64,000 nt of DNA from JAYQKL01 sp965243245. Lineage in GTDB: Bacteria > Pseudomonadota > Alphaproteobacteria > RS24. How positions within the stretch are numbered: position 1 is the first letter of the stretch; each line of letters begins with the position of its first letter. Position numbers and translations under genes: made by a program. Shown here in pieces: positions 53,307-61,531 of this stretch. The DNA lies in contig OZ251536.1 of assembly GCA_965243245.1 (NCBI GenBank), positions 558,001 to 622,000 on the forward strand, written 5' to 3'. The notes below the pieces were generated by a model. It saw only the letters and a program-made list of their open reading frames with translations. It did no database searches and had not been told where the DNA came from.

Positions 53307-53825
53307 TTAAGCCGCCGCGTCTTTCGCAGCATAAGCGCCAACCAAACGAGCCAATTGACCCGCCGGTGCCTGCACAACACCAGCCACTTTCGTAGCGGGT
53401 GCATTCAGCAGCCCTACCAACTTAGCGCGCAAAGCGTCAAGCGATGGCAGTGTAGCCAGATTATTAACACCAGATGCGTCAAGAATGGTTTCACCCATGA
53501 CACCCCCAAGAAGAATAAGATGCTTATTCTTTTTGGCAAATTCAGCAGCAACCTTTGGTGCCGCAACAGGGTCTTGTGAATACACAATCGCCGTTGGACC
53601 GTTAAATAAGTCGCTAATGCCTTCTGCTGTCGTACCTGCGAGAGCACGTTTTACCAGACGGTTCTTGGTGACTTTAACAGTCCCGCCAACCGCTGTCATT
53701 TGGTGGCGCAAATCTTCCATTTGCGGAACCGTCAGACCGGCATAGTGGGTTACAACGACAACGCCAGCATCACCAATAACGCCGCCGAAGTGCTCTATGA
53801 GCTGTTCTTTTTTAGCTCTATCCAC
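53307..53825 (-). CDS. rplJ: 50S ribosomal protein L10
   Basis: Anchors L7/L12 on the ribosome. The 172 residues begin (GTG start) DRAKKEQLIEHFGGV and include VVVTHYAGLTVPQMEDLRHQ (about 23-42) and VKVTKNRLVKRALAG. GGAGAG lies 5 bp before the GTG, deciding against an ATG 30 bp upstream. The leader in front is likely the L10 autoregulatory site. Confidence 0.95.
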   Translation of the reverse strand: MDRAKKEQLIEHFGGVIGDAGVVVVTHYAGLTVPQMEDLRHQMTAVGGTVKVTKNRLVKRALAGTTAEGISDLFNGPTAIVYSQDPVAAPKVAAEFAKKNKHLILLGGVMGETILDASGVNNLATLPSLDALRAKLVGLLNAPATKVAGVVQAPAGQLARLVGAYAAKDAAA

Positions 53826-54106
53826 TTTTTCTCTCCATGTGTGCAACCCCTGCACACTTAGGGGCAGATAACAAAACCAAAAGTCTTGGTCTCCACCGGT
53901 TCAGTTTCATCATGTAGAGTAATCTACATGACCCTCTTTCTGCCCCGAGTGGAGTTCTGCCAGTATGCGCGGCGTAAACTCTTACCCGTCTATTCAGGAA
54001 ATTAAGCGGCATGCCGCACCTGAAGTCTTGGACAGTCACCGCCTCTTTGATACAAATATTGATACCAAATAGGCGATTTTTTAAAGCCCGAAAGCTTCAA
54101 AATTCA
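53826..54106 (-). promoter_or_regulatory. Probable L10 leader (autoregulatory region of rplJL)
   Basis: The 281-bp gap between rplA and rplJ has no gene. On the minus strand it contains a strong hairpin, CATGTAGA/TCTACATG with loop TTAC, and several G-rich segments, with CCAAGACTT present twice. In many bacteria L10-L7/L12 binds this leader to repress translation; the assignment rests on position and structure only. Confidence 0.5.
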
Positions 54107-54802
54107 TCAGCCGCTCAGCGCGCCCGAAACATCGATGCGAACCCCCGGCCCCATCGTAGAACTCAACGCAATACGCGTTACAAATGTACCTTTGGCACCC
54201 GAAGGACGTGCCTTTTGAACAGCCTTCAAAAATGATTTCACATTACCCAATAATTGCTGTTCTGAAAAACTTGCCTTGCCAATACCCGCATGAATAATAC
54301 CGGCTTTTTCAACGCGAAATTCAACCGCCCCGCCTTTAGCCGCACGTACAGCTGCGCCAATATCTGGCGTCACTGTTCCCACCTTAGGGTTTGGCATCAG
54401 ATTGCGCGGCCCAAGCACTTTACCCAAGCGCCCAACCAGCGGCATCATGTCAGGCGTTGCAATACAACGGTCAAAGTTAATCGTGCCCTTTTGAACAATC
54501 TCAACTAAATCCTCAGCCCCCACAATATCCGCGCCCGCCTCTTTAGCTTCTTGCGCCTTAGCATCTTTAGCAAACACCCCAACCCGAACAGAACGCCCCG
54601 TCCCATTAGGTAATTCAACCACCCCCCGAACCATCTGGTCAGCATGGCGCGGGTCAACACCAAGATTCACAGCAAGCTCAATCGTTTCATCAAATTTTGC
54701 TAAAGCGCGCTCTTTAACAAGTTTTACAGCATCTTCAACAGTATGAAGTTTTTTCGGGTCAATGCCTTTGCGCGCCGCCAGAGTACGTTTTCCAATAGCC
54801 AT
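54107..54802 (-). CDS. rplA: 50S ribosomal protein L1
   Basis: Forms the L1 stalk at the E site and can repress its own operon. The 231 residues show NLGVDPRHADQMVRGVVELP (about 45-64), GRLGKVLGPRNLMPNPKVGT (about 127-146) and a C-terminal end STMGPGVRIDVS. It follows rplK by 2 bp. Confidence 0.98.
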   Translation of the reverse strand: MAIGKRTLAARKGIDPKKLHTVEDAVKLVKERALAKFDETIELAVNLGVDPRHADQMVRGVVELPNGTGRSVRVGVFAKDAKAQEAKEAGADIVGAEDLVEIVQKGTINFDRCIATPDMMPLVGRLGKVLGPRNLMPNPKVGTVTPDIGAAVRAAKGGAVEFRVEKAGIIHAGIGKASFSEQQLLGNVKSFLKAVQKARPSGAKGTFVTRIALSSTMGPGVRIDVSGALSG

Positions 54803-54804
54803 AA

Positions 54805-55233
54805 CTAACCCCTCACTTCCAAACCCATGGACTGGGCTGAGCCTGCAATCATTTTTTGCGCCTCATCCAGATCATTTGTGTTCAAATCTTTTAGCTTTTG
54901 CTCAGCGATTTCACGGCACTGTTTCATCGTCACAACGCCCGCAACTTCACGCCCCGGCTCACTCCCGCCTTTGGGCAAGCGTGCCGCTTTTTTCAAATAA
55001 TAAGAAGCCGGCGGCGTCTTAATCACAAAGGTAAAAGACTTATCTTCATAAATTGTCACAATAGTCGGGAGCGGCATATCCTTTTCCATTTCTTGCGTTT
55101 TGGCATTAAATGCCTTGCAAAATTCCATAATATTCAACCCACGCTGACCCAGCGCAGGACCAATTGGCGGCGACGGACTTGCACTCCCTGACGGTACCTG
55201 CATTTTCAGGTAACCACTAATTACTTTAGCCAT
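54805..55233 (-). CDS. rplK: 50S ribosomal protein L11
   Basis: Part of the GTPase-associated centre, the thiostrepton site. The 142 residues include PPIGPALGQRGLNIMEFCKA (about 21-40) and the C-terminal AGSAQSMGLEVRG. It lies between nusG and rplA. Confidence 0.98.
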   Translation of the reverse strand: MAKVISGYLKMQVPSGSASPSPPIGPALGQRGLNIMEFCKAFNAKTQEMEKDMPLPTIVTIYEDKSFTFVIKTPPASYYLKKAARLPKGGSEPGREVAGVVTMKQCREIAEQKLKDLNTNDLDEAQKMIAGSAQSMGLEVRG

Positions 55234-55319
55234 CTTTCGTTCCTTTCAACCAACCGCTTAAGGCATGGTGTTCGATTATGGTCTGCGGTTGCGCCCGCGC
55301 CTCCCGCGTTCATTTAGAG

Positions 55320-55847
55320 TCAAAGTTTTTCAACCTGACCATATTCAAGCTCGACAGGCGTCGCCCGTCCAAAAATAGACACCGTAACTTTCAACCGTGC
55401 CCGTTCTTCATCGATCTCCTCAACCAGACCATTAAAAGAAGCAAACGGCCCATCACTGACACGAACCTGTTCACCCACTTCAAAAATAACCGAAGGCTTT
55501 GGATGCTCCACCCCCTCTCGCACTTGATTCAATATCCTGTCCACCTCGCGTTGTGGAATTGGCGTTGGACGGTTTTCAGCGCCAAGAAAACCAGAAACCT
55601 TAGGCGTATTTTTCACCAAATGATAGGCTTGATCAGACATATCCATTTTCACCAACACATAGCCCGGAAAAAATTTTCTTTCCGCATTTACACGGCGTCC
55701 GCGGCGCAACTCGACAACTTCTTCGGTCGGCACCAAAATTTCTTCAAACCGCGCCTCAAGCCCCCCAAGCCGCGCCTGCTCTTGGATGCTATCAGCAACC
55801 TTTTGCTCAAAGTTAGAGTAAGCGTGAACAATATACCATTTATGCAT
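55320..55847 (-). CDS. nusG: Transcription termination/antitermination protein NusG
   Basis: Binds RNA polymerase and couples transcription with Rho or the ribosome. The 175 residues contain WYIVHAYSNFEQKVADSIQE (3-22), FFPGYVLVKMDM (about 58-69) and a C-terminal KOW domain (EQVRVSDGPFASFNGLVEEI, about 126-145). It lies between secE and rplK. Confidence 0.98.
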   Translation of the reverse strand: MHKWYIVHAYSNFEQKVADSIQEQARLGGLEARFEEILVPTEEVVELRRGRRVNAERKFFPGYVLVKMDMSDQAYHLVKNTPKVSGFLGAENRPTPIPQREVDRILNQVREGVEHPKPSVIFEVGEQVRVSDGPFASFNGLVEEIDEERARLKVTVSIFGRATPVELEYGQVEKL

Positions 55848-55856
55848 TAGTCAGTT

Positions 55857-56048
55857 CTAGCTCCCTAAGCCAAGCAAAAAAGAAACGATAAAACTCAAAA
55901 TCTGGTCGGCCAGAAAAAAGAAAACAGACGCCAACGCCGCCATGATAAATACCATGATAGTTGTCACCATTGTCTCGCGCTGGGTCGGCCAGCTTACCTT
56001 GCCGACTTCTGAACGTACTTGCTGTAAAAATAAAAACGGATTTATCAT
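55857..56048 (-). CDS. secE: Preprotein translocase subunit SecE
   Basis: A small translocon subunit. The 63 residues have the amphipathic region QQVRSEVGKVSWPTQRETMV (about 8-27) and one membrane helix. AAGGA precedes this ATG; a longer frame overlapping tRNA-Trp is rejected. It is followed by nusG after 9 bp. Confidence 0.95.
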   Translation of the reverse strand: MINPFLFLQQVRSEVGKVSWPTQRETMVTTIMVFIMAALASVFFFLADQILSFIVSFLLGLGS

Positions 56049-56120
56049 GTTATCCTTATATGCTTGGGTTACTTTTAACTTTTGCTGAACAAATACCAGC
56101 TTGCCAATACCTTCTCTCAG

Positions 56121-56196
56121 TGGCAGGAGTGGAGGGACTTGAACCCACAACCCCCGGTTTTGGAGACCGGTGCTCTGCCAATTGAGCTACACTCCT
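56121..56196 (-). tRNA. tRNA-Trp (anticodon CCA)
   Basis: A 76-nt tRNA with acceptor AGGAGTG/CACTCCT, encoded CCA, anticodon loop CTCCAAA giving CCA, and T-arm GGTTCAAGTCC. Conserved position between tufB and secE. Confidence 0.96.
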
Positions 56197-56243
56197 AAAT
56201 AGCCAACCTAAATAACTAAGCCTTTTTTAATTCAAATACTTAA

Positions 56244-56290
56244 CTCAAAAACAAGCGGTAGAACCCAGTGGGAAAAAAGGCGCGACCGCT
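56244..56290 (-). terminator. Terminator-like hairpin after tufB
   Basis: Identical to the hairpin after tufA; lies between tufB and tRNA-Trp. Confidence 0.45.
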
Positions 56291-56307
56291 GATGATTACT
56301 CAATTGA

Positions 56308-57498
56308 TTACTCAATAATTGCCGATACAACACCCGCCCCAACCGTGCGCCCGCCTTCACGAATAGCAAAACGTAACTTTTCTTCCATCGCAATCGGAAC
56401 TATCAGCTCAACTTCCATCTCGACATTATCGCCGGGCATAACCATCTCAGTGCCCGAAGGCAACTGACAAACACCTGTAACATCTGTCGTGCGAAAGTAA
56501 AACTGAGGGCGATAATTGGTGAAAAAAGGCGTATGACGACCCCCCTCGTCTTTGGTTAAAATATAAGCCTCAGCTTTGAACTTCGTGTGCGGCGTGATGC
56601 TACCGGGATGACACAGAACCTGACCTCGCTCAACTTCCTCGCGCTTTGTCCCGCGCAAAAGAACACCAACATTATCACCCGCTTCACCGCTATCAAGCAG
56701 CTTGCGAAACATCTCAACCCCTGTGCAAGTCGTCTTCACTGTGTCTTTAATGCCAACAATCTCAATATCCTCGCCGACCTGAATAATACCCCGCTCAACA
56801 CGGCCCGTAACAACCGTACCACGACCAGAAATCGAAAATACATCCTCAATCGGCAACAAAAACGGCTGGTCTTTGGGGCGTTCAGGCTGGGGAATATAAC
56901 TATCAACAACAGACATTAACTTTAAAATAGACGCTTTACCAATTTCCTCATCACGCCCCTCAAGTGCCGCAAGCGCAGAACCAGAAACAATCGGAACATC
57001 ATCGCCCGGAAACTCATACGAAGACAGCAATTCACGAATTTCCATCTCAACAAGTTCAAGCAGTTCAGCATCGTCAACTTGGTCAACCTTGTTCATAAAC
57101 ACAACCAAAGCAGGCACTCCAACTTGGCGCGCCAGCAAAATATGCTCGCGGGTTTGAGGCATAGGACCATCCGCCGCGCTCACAACCAAAATCCCGCCAT
57201 CCATCTGTGCCGCACCCGTTATCATGTTCTTCACATAATCAGCATGACCCGGACAATCAACATGCGCATAGTGGCGTGCCTCTGTTTCATACTCGACATG
57301 AGCCGTAGAGATTGTAATCCCGCGCGCTTTTTCTTCTGGTGCCTTATCAATATCAGCATAATCGGAAAACTCCGCCCCGCCACTTTCGGCCAATACTTTC
57401 GTAATCGCCGCCGTCAACGTCGTCTTACCATGGTCAACATGACCAATCGTTCCAATGTTACAGTGCGGCTTTGTCCGCTCAAACTTTTCCTTTGACAT
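56308..57498 (-). CDS. tufB: Elongation factor Tu (copy B)
   Basis: Second EF-Tu gene, 396 residues, with Gly at the one position where copy A has Val (LEGRDEEIG). From family knowledge neither alternative is part of the GTP-binding motifs. It follows tRNA-Gly and precedes tRNA-Trp, the tRNA-tufB arrangement of many Proteobacteria. The coding frame can be extended 39 bp upstream, but homology with copy A ends exactly at this ATG and MSKEKFERTKPHCNIGTIGH is the family start. Confidence 0.98.
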   Translation of the reverse strand: MSKEKFERTKPHCNIGTIGHVDHGKTTLTAAITKVLAESGGAEFSDYADIDKAPEEKARGITISTAHVEYETEARHYAHVDCPGHADYVKNMITGAAQMDGGILVVSAADGPMPQTREHILLARQVGVPALVVFMNKVDQVDDAELLELVEMEIRELLSSYEFPGDDVPIVSGSALAALEGRDEEIGKASILKLMSVVDSYIPQPERPKDQPFLLPIEDVFSISGRGTVVTGRVERGIIQVGEDIEIVGIKDTVKTTCTGVEMFRKLLDSGEAGDNVGVLLRGTKREEVERGQVLCHPGSITPHTKFKAEAYILTKDEGGRHTPFFTNYRPQFYFRTTDVTGVCQLPSGTEMVMPGDNVEMEVELIVPIAMEEKLRFAIREGGRTVGAGVVSAIIE

Positions 57499-57555
57499 TG
57501 TACTCGTCCTATTTAACTGCGACCCTATTAGGGCCAAAATTTAATCCAATTCTCC

Positions 57556-57590
57556 AACTTGCCCTCTAACTTGCCCTCTAACTTGCCCTC
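57556..57590. repeat. 12-bp tandem repeat upstream of tufB (AACTTGCCCTCT x3)
   Basis: Two exact copies and a third that is cut one base short, in non-coding DNA between tRNA-Gly and tufB. Confidence 0.9.
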
Positions 57591-57602
57591 GGCGGGCAAA
57601 TA

Positions 57603-57676
57603 TGGAGCGGGTGAAGGGAATCGAACCCTCATCATCAGCTTGGAAGGCTGTTGCTCTACCATTGAGCTACACCCGC
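57603..57676 (-). tRNA. tRNA-Gly (anticodon TCC)
   Basis: A 74-nt tRNA with acceptor GCGGGTG/CACCCGC, encoded CCA, anticodon loop CTTCCAA giving TCC and T-arm GGTTCGATTCC. Confidence 0.96.
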
Positions 57677-57731
57677 TGAAATTTCTGCCCATTAAACCCC
57701 AAGCTAAACACCAACAAGCCAAACGCCAATA

Positions 57732-57816
57732 TGGTGGAGGGAGTTGGATTCGAACCAACGTAGGCATAGCCAACGGGTTTACAGCCCGTCCCCTTTAGCC
57801 ACTCGGGCATCCCTCC
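57732..57816 (-). tRNA. tRNA-Tyr (anticodon GTA)
   Basis: An 85-nt class II tRNA with acceptor GGAGGGA/TCCCTCC, encoded CCA, anticodon loop CTGTAAA giving GTA, a long variable arm and T-arm GGTTCGAATCC. Confidence 0.96.
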
Positions 57817-57874
57817 TGGGATACACATCATCACCTCACTCAGAAAGGCACTTTGATATAGCAGAACAAAGCGG

Positions 57875-57902
57875 TTATTATCTTAAACCTTTGCTTTGTC
57901 AA
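57875..57902 (-). promoter_or_regulatory. Promoter for tRNA-Tyr/tRNA-Gly/tufB
   Basis: A perfect TTGACA and a weaker TAATAA are spaced by 16 bp on the minus strand, about 60 bp before tRNA-Tyr. It is the only promoter-like sequence ahead of the long leftward block. Confidence 0.5.
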
Positions 57903-57992
57903 GCCTTTCAAGTCTTTCAACGCATAAAAATAGTACAAAAATGCGTAAATCAACTCTTTGGAATATTTATCGTAAATTTCCAAGGAGAATAT

Positions 57993-58844
57993 TTGCACAA
58001 ATTTCGTTTCAACCTTATAAGCGGTGATATGAATAAGCGCAAGCCTTCAAATGACTTAACGCGGGAAAAAAAACTATTTTCCAAATCTGTTTCTCGCCCT
58101 CCAAGCAACAAGGCGAAACAGAGTGAACATGTGCTTTACGGATTTCACGCGGTAAAAGAGGCACTTAATAATCCAAAGCGTTCATTGATTGCGCTCAAAG
58201 CCACTAAAAATGCTTTGCGGGAGCTTAAAATAGAGCTTCAAAGCCCTCAGCTTGCCACGCTTAAAATTTCTGAAACGACACCGAATAAATTGAACCAGAT
58301 GTTCAAACTCGGCACGGTGCATCAAGGCGTTGCTTTAACGGCCGCGCCCCTACCAGAATATGAGTTAGATGATTTAATCGCCAGCGGCAAAAGGCTCATT
58401 GTCTTAGATCAAGTGACCGACCCACGAAATATCGGGGCGATTATGCGTGCCGCGACGGTTTTTGGTGCGGGCGGGGTTATCATGACCCGCCATAATGCGC
58501 CGTTTGCTGCTGGGGCATTAGCAAAAACGGCTTCGGGGGCGGTTGAACATATGCCTTTAATTTCTGTGGCTAATTTGGCGCGTTGCCTTAAGCAGTTAAA
58601 TGCTTCTGGCTATGCGACATTAGGGCTGGATGAAACGGGTCAAACACTTATGGCAGATATTGACCGCAATTTGCCGATAGCCTTGGTGCTTGGCGCCGAA
58701 GGCAAAGGTTTGCGCCGCCTGACTAAAGAAAACTGCACTCAGCTTGTATGTTTGCCCAATGCCAATACACAACAAGGCGCAGAATTTGCTTGCTTGAATG
58801 TAGCAACAGCAACGGCTGTGGCTCTTTATGAGCTAGCGCGTTAA
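57993..58844 (+). CDS. rlmB: SpoU/TrmH-family rRNA methyltransferase (RlmB-like)
   Basis: 2'-O-methylates a guanosine in 23S rRNA. It has the substrate-binding N-domain (LYGFHAVKEALNNP) and the knotted SPOUT domain with all three motifs: RNIGAIMRAATVFGAGG, VLGAEGKGLRRLT and a C-terminal CLNVATATAVALYE. The N-terminal 30 residues are basic and low in complexity. AAGGAG lies 4 bp before the TTG chosen; an in-frame ATG 36 bp downstream (MNKRKPS) has only a poor site and is the alternative. A frame extending left across tRNA-Tyr is spurious. Confidence 0.88.
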   Translation: MHKFRFNLISGDMNKRKPSNDLTREKKLFSKSVSRPPSNKAKQSEHVLYGFHAVKEALNNPKRSLIALKATKNALRELKIELQSPQLATLKISETTPNKLNQMFKLGTVHQGVALTAAPLPEYELDDLIASGKRLIVLDQVTDPRNIGAIMRAATVFGAGGVIMTRHNAPFAAGALAKTASGAVEHMPLISVANLARCLKQLNASGYATLGLDETGQTLMADIDRNLPIALVLGAEGKGLRRLTKENCTQLVCLPNANTQQGAEFACLNVATATAVALYELAR

Positions 58845-58883
58845 CTCAATCAGTTTAGAGGTTTAGTCCAGATTGCCAGAAAA

Positions 58884-59363
58884 TTACGCAAGTTTTTTTT
58901 GAGCGGGTTGCATCATGATTGCGGTCATGGAAGCCAGCAATTTTGCTTCGTCTTCTTGCCAAAGACGGCAGACGATTGTGCTGGAACGCTTGCCATGCTT
59001 TAACATTTCAGCGCGCGCAAAAGTCGCAATGGGATTGCTCCCAGCAATACCAGATTTACCACCCCTCAAATATTGAGTGGTTGTGCTTAACGGCACCGGA
59101 AGCGCAATTACCTGCCCCTTTGTTTTGACTAAACCAACCATATGACGCGCCGCTTCTAACACCGCCGTTGTTTCCAAAAGACTTGCCATACACCCACCAT
59201 GCATAGCACTAATATCCGCATTGCCGAGCATGTTTTCAGTGCCAGCGAGTTCCAATAGCACGCCATTTTCGACACTCAGTAGCTCTATATTCATGTAGTG
59301 TGCAAAGGGCATATCCAAAAGAAGCTCTTTGATGAACCGTATTTCTTTTGGGTGCTCAGACAT
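58884..59363 (-). CDS. Hotdog-fold thioesterase (PaaI/DUF4442-like), first of a pair
   Basis: A 159-residue hotdog protein likely to hydrolyse an acyl-CoA. The hotdog helix region reads SAMHGGCMASLLETTAVLEA (about 52-71), where MHGG is the usual active-site turn and the Glu in ETTA would be the acid. It converges on rlmB and its start overlaps the end of the upstream paralogue by 8 bp. An upstream TTG is possible. The substrate is unknown. Confidence 0.82.
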   Translation of the reverse strand: MSEHPKEIRFIKELLLDMPFAHYMNIELLSVENGVLLELAGTENMLGNADISAMHGGCMASLLETTAVLEAARHMVGLVKTKGQVIALPVPLSTTTQYLRGGKSGIAGSNPIATFARAEMLKHGKRSSTIVCRLWQEDEAKLLASMTAIMMQPAQKKLA

Positions 59364-59829
59364 CCCCAAGCCCAACCGCCTCTTTTTTAGGTTTTGAATA
59401 AGCCCCGATCATGAATGTGCCGGTGCCAAAGGCAATCGGCTTATCAGGATTGTTTTGAAATACCTGCCCCCGCACAAAGCACACACGCTTGGTTTTTCGA
59501 TAACACTCACCAATGCAATAAAGATCCTGCCCAGCCGTGGCGGGGCGGATATAATCGATGCGTAAATCAATCGTTGCTAGGGGGGTTATCTCGCCAAGAA
59601 AAACCATGCTCGCGCCGCCAAAAGCCTCGTCCATCAAAGTGGTGACGACACCGCCATGCAAGGCGTTTGAAGCTTTGCTTGCAAGAAGTTTTTCATTCCA
59701 CGGCACACCCATATAGGACTTGCTTTTGCTGAATCCAAAATAACATATACCCAAATATCGCCCATAATGCGTGTGACTATCACGCTCTAAAGGAAAAACA
59801 TCATCGGTGAGTTCATAGGGATATTTCAT
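59356..59829 (-). CDS. Hotdog-fold thioesterase, second of a pair
   Basis: A 157-residue paralogue of its neighbour, with ASNALHGGVVTTLMDEAFGG (about 52-71), where LHGG and the Asp in MDEA occupy the active-site positions, and ATIDLRIDYIRPATAGQDLY (about 84-103). AAGGGTG lies about 7 bp before this ATG; a GTG 9 bp upstream is the alternative. The two adjacent, overlapping hotdog genes probably form a heteromer or act in sequence. Confidence 0.83.
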   Translation of the reverse strand: MKYPYELTDDVFPLERDSHTHYGRYLGICYFGFSKSKSYMGVPWNEKLLASKASNALHGGVVTTLMDEAFGGASMVFLGEITPLATIDLRIDYIRPATAGQDLYCIGECYRKTKRVCFVRGQVFQNNPDKPIAFGTGTFMIGAYSKPKKEAVGLGDV

Positions 59830-59944
59830 TATCTTCACCCTTTATACCTAAGCCTATAGTTTAGGTAAACAGAAAGATTTCCAGCCCAAGCATAGGATAA
59901 ACCCAAGGGCTATGAAAGAAGGCATAAAATTGCTATGTGAAGAC

Positions 59945-60694
59945 ATGATTAAAACGGCTTTGATTACCGGCGGTGCAAAACGCATTGGTAGAGCACTTAC
60001 GCTTGGGCTTGCTGAACGGGGGTGGAATATTGCTTTGCATTATGCCAGTTCCCACGATGATGCTATGGAGCTTATGCGCATGGTGAAGTCGCTAGGTGTT
60101 GAAGGGGTTGCGCTACAAGCTGACCTCGCCGATGGCACGCGGGCGCAAGCCCTCATGCAAGAGGCAAATGACGCGCTTGGCGAGGTTTCTTTATTGATAA
60201 ATAACGCCTCTGTGTTTGAGCGTGACACGGTCGATAATTTGAAGCTTGAAAGCTGGGATGCCCATCTTGATGTGAACTTGCGCGCGCCAGCTCTATTGAT
60301 GCGTGATTTTGCCAAACAATCAAATGGCGGCAATATTATCAATATTATTGACCAGCGTGTATGGAGACTAACGCCGCACTTTCTCAGTTACACGGTTTCC
60401 AAAGCGGGTTTATGGACGCTCACCCAGACTTTTGCGCAAGCGTTGGCCGGGCAAAACATTCGTGTAAACGGGATTGGCCCCGGCCCAACGCTACCAAATC
60501 CGCGCCAAAGCATGAAAGAGTTTGAGAAACAAACGCAGCTGGTTCCATTAGGTCACGCCGCTTCCCCAGATGATGTCGTTGATGGCGTCCATTATATTGT
60601 GCAGGCCTCATCAATGACGGGGCAAATGATTGCGCTAGATGGCGGACAACATCTTGCTTGGCAAACCCCAGACATAACAGGGGTCATTGAATAA
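59945..60694 (+). CDS. SDR oxidoreductase, FolM/pteridine-reductase-like
   Basis: A short-chain reductase of about 249 residues with TGGAKRIGRAL (8-18), NNAS (near 83-86), the Tyr-Lys pair in YTVSK (near 145-149) and GQMIALDGGQHL near the end. TGGAKRIG and the coupling to folB suggest a pteridine (dihydromonapterin or dihydrofolate) reductase. The stop overlaps the folB start (TAATG). An in-frame ATG 33 bp upstream (MKEGIKLL) also has a ribosome-site-like AAGGG and may be the real start. Confidence 0.82.
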   Translation: MIKTALITGGAKRIGRALTLGLAERGWNIALHYASSHDDAMELMRMVKSLGVEGVALQADLADGTRAQALMQEANDALGEVSLLINNASVFERDTVDNLKLESWDAHLDVNLRAPALLMRDFAKQSNGGNIINIIDQRVWRLTPHFLSYTVSKAGLWTLTQTFAQALAGQNIRVNGIGPGPTLPNPRQSMKEFEKQTQLVPLGHAASPDDVVDGVHYIVQASSMTGQMIALDGGQHLAWQTPDITGVIE

Positions 60695-61110
60695 TGAACA
60701 AGTCAATTCGCCGCTATTCTACGCCCGAAAACTATGCCAGCGCGGCGCATGGATTAATCCGAGTTTTCATCCGTGATCTGGCACTGGAAATGTCGCTCGG
60801 CATTTACCCACATGAAAAGGCTTCTCTTCAGCCCGTCTTATTCAATATTGATTTAGCTGTCGCTGAATTTGGCACTCAAGTACCTCAAAATATTGATGAC
60901 GTTGTTTGTTATGAAAAAGTGGTGACGGGTATTAAAGCACTCATCAAAGACACGCATTTTGATTTGATTGAAACTTTGGCAGAGAAAATTGCCGAAAATT
61001 GCTTGAAAAATAACCGTGTGGTTTGTGTGCGAGTCAAAATTGAAAAAACAACGGCGATAGAACAAGCCGCGGGGGTTGGGGTTGAAATTGAAAGATTCTC
61101 CCTTGCTTAA
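60694..61110 (+). CDS. folB: Dihydroneopterin aldolase (FolB)
   Basis: Cleaves 7,8-dihydroneopterin in folate synthesis. The 138 residues include VFIRDLALEMSLGIYPHEKA (about 24-43), the active-site Glu in LIETLAEKIAE (about 91-101) and the conserved Lys near the C-terminus in VRVKIEKTTAI (about 111-121). A 20-residue polar N-terminal lead precedes the domain. Co-transcribed with the FolM-like gene by one-base overlap. Confidence 0.92.
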   Translation: MNKSIRRYSTPENYASAAHGLIRVFIRDLALEMSLGIYPHEKASLQPVLFNIDLAVAEFGTQVPQNIDDVVCYEKVVTGIKALIKDTHFDLIETLAEKIAENCLKNNRVVCVRVKIEKTTAIEQAAGVGVEIERFSLA

Positions 61111-61216
61111 AAGGGTACTCTTTTTAAAAGAGTTTATGCCTCTCAAAGGGTGATTTAATGTTGAGATTTATGCGTTCAAAATGAAAAAATGGCGGGGGCG
61201 TTGTTCGTTAGCAATA

Positions 61217-61260
61217 TTTCACGAATATTTTACGGGTGTTTCACGGATGTTTTATGAATA
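61217..61260. repeat. Four contiguous degenerate 11-bp repeats
   Basis: Units TTTCACGAATA, TTTTACGGGTG, TTTCACGGATG and TTTTATGAATA follow one another without gaps, close to the DNA helical pitch, like iterons or a protein-binding array. Confidence 0.6.
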
Positions 61261-61531
61261 TAGCGGAAAACTGCTGAAAATGTGTGATTTTAATAAACTC
61301 ATTGAATCTATGTGATTTTTCGTTCTTTTTAAAGTTAATCACATGGTGTCTGCTACATTATTACAACTTTGTAAATAGTAAAAAGACAAAAATTGACCGT
61401 TTAAAACAATTCTAAAATTCCTTTATATCAATAAATTCAATAACTTACGAAAATGCCTGTTTTTTAGTTAAAAATATCACTCTCAATGAAAACAGTAGCT
61501 TGCGGTATTTTACTTTATTTTACACACATAC

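Larger units (their letters stand above)
56220..57498 (-). repeat. Long repeat, copy B (tufB and its 3' flank, 1279 bp)
   Basis: Partner of 39207-40485; see the tuf finding for the two differences. Confidence 0.95.

Noticed and set aside
56049..56150. 34-residue extension of SecE
   Set aside because: It runs into tRNA-Trp; AAGGA precedes the internal ATG.
57744..57992. N-terminal extension of the RlmB-like protein
   Set aside because: It reads through tRNA-Tyr on the opposite strand and has no similarity to the family; a well-placed ribosome site supports the internal start.
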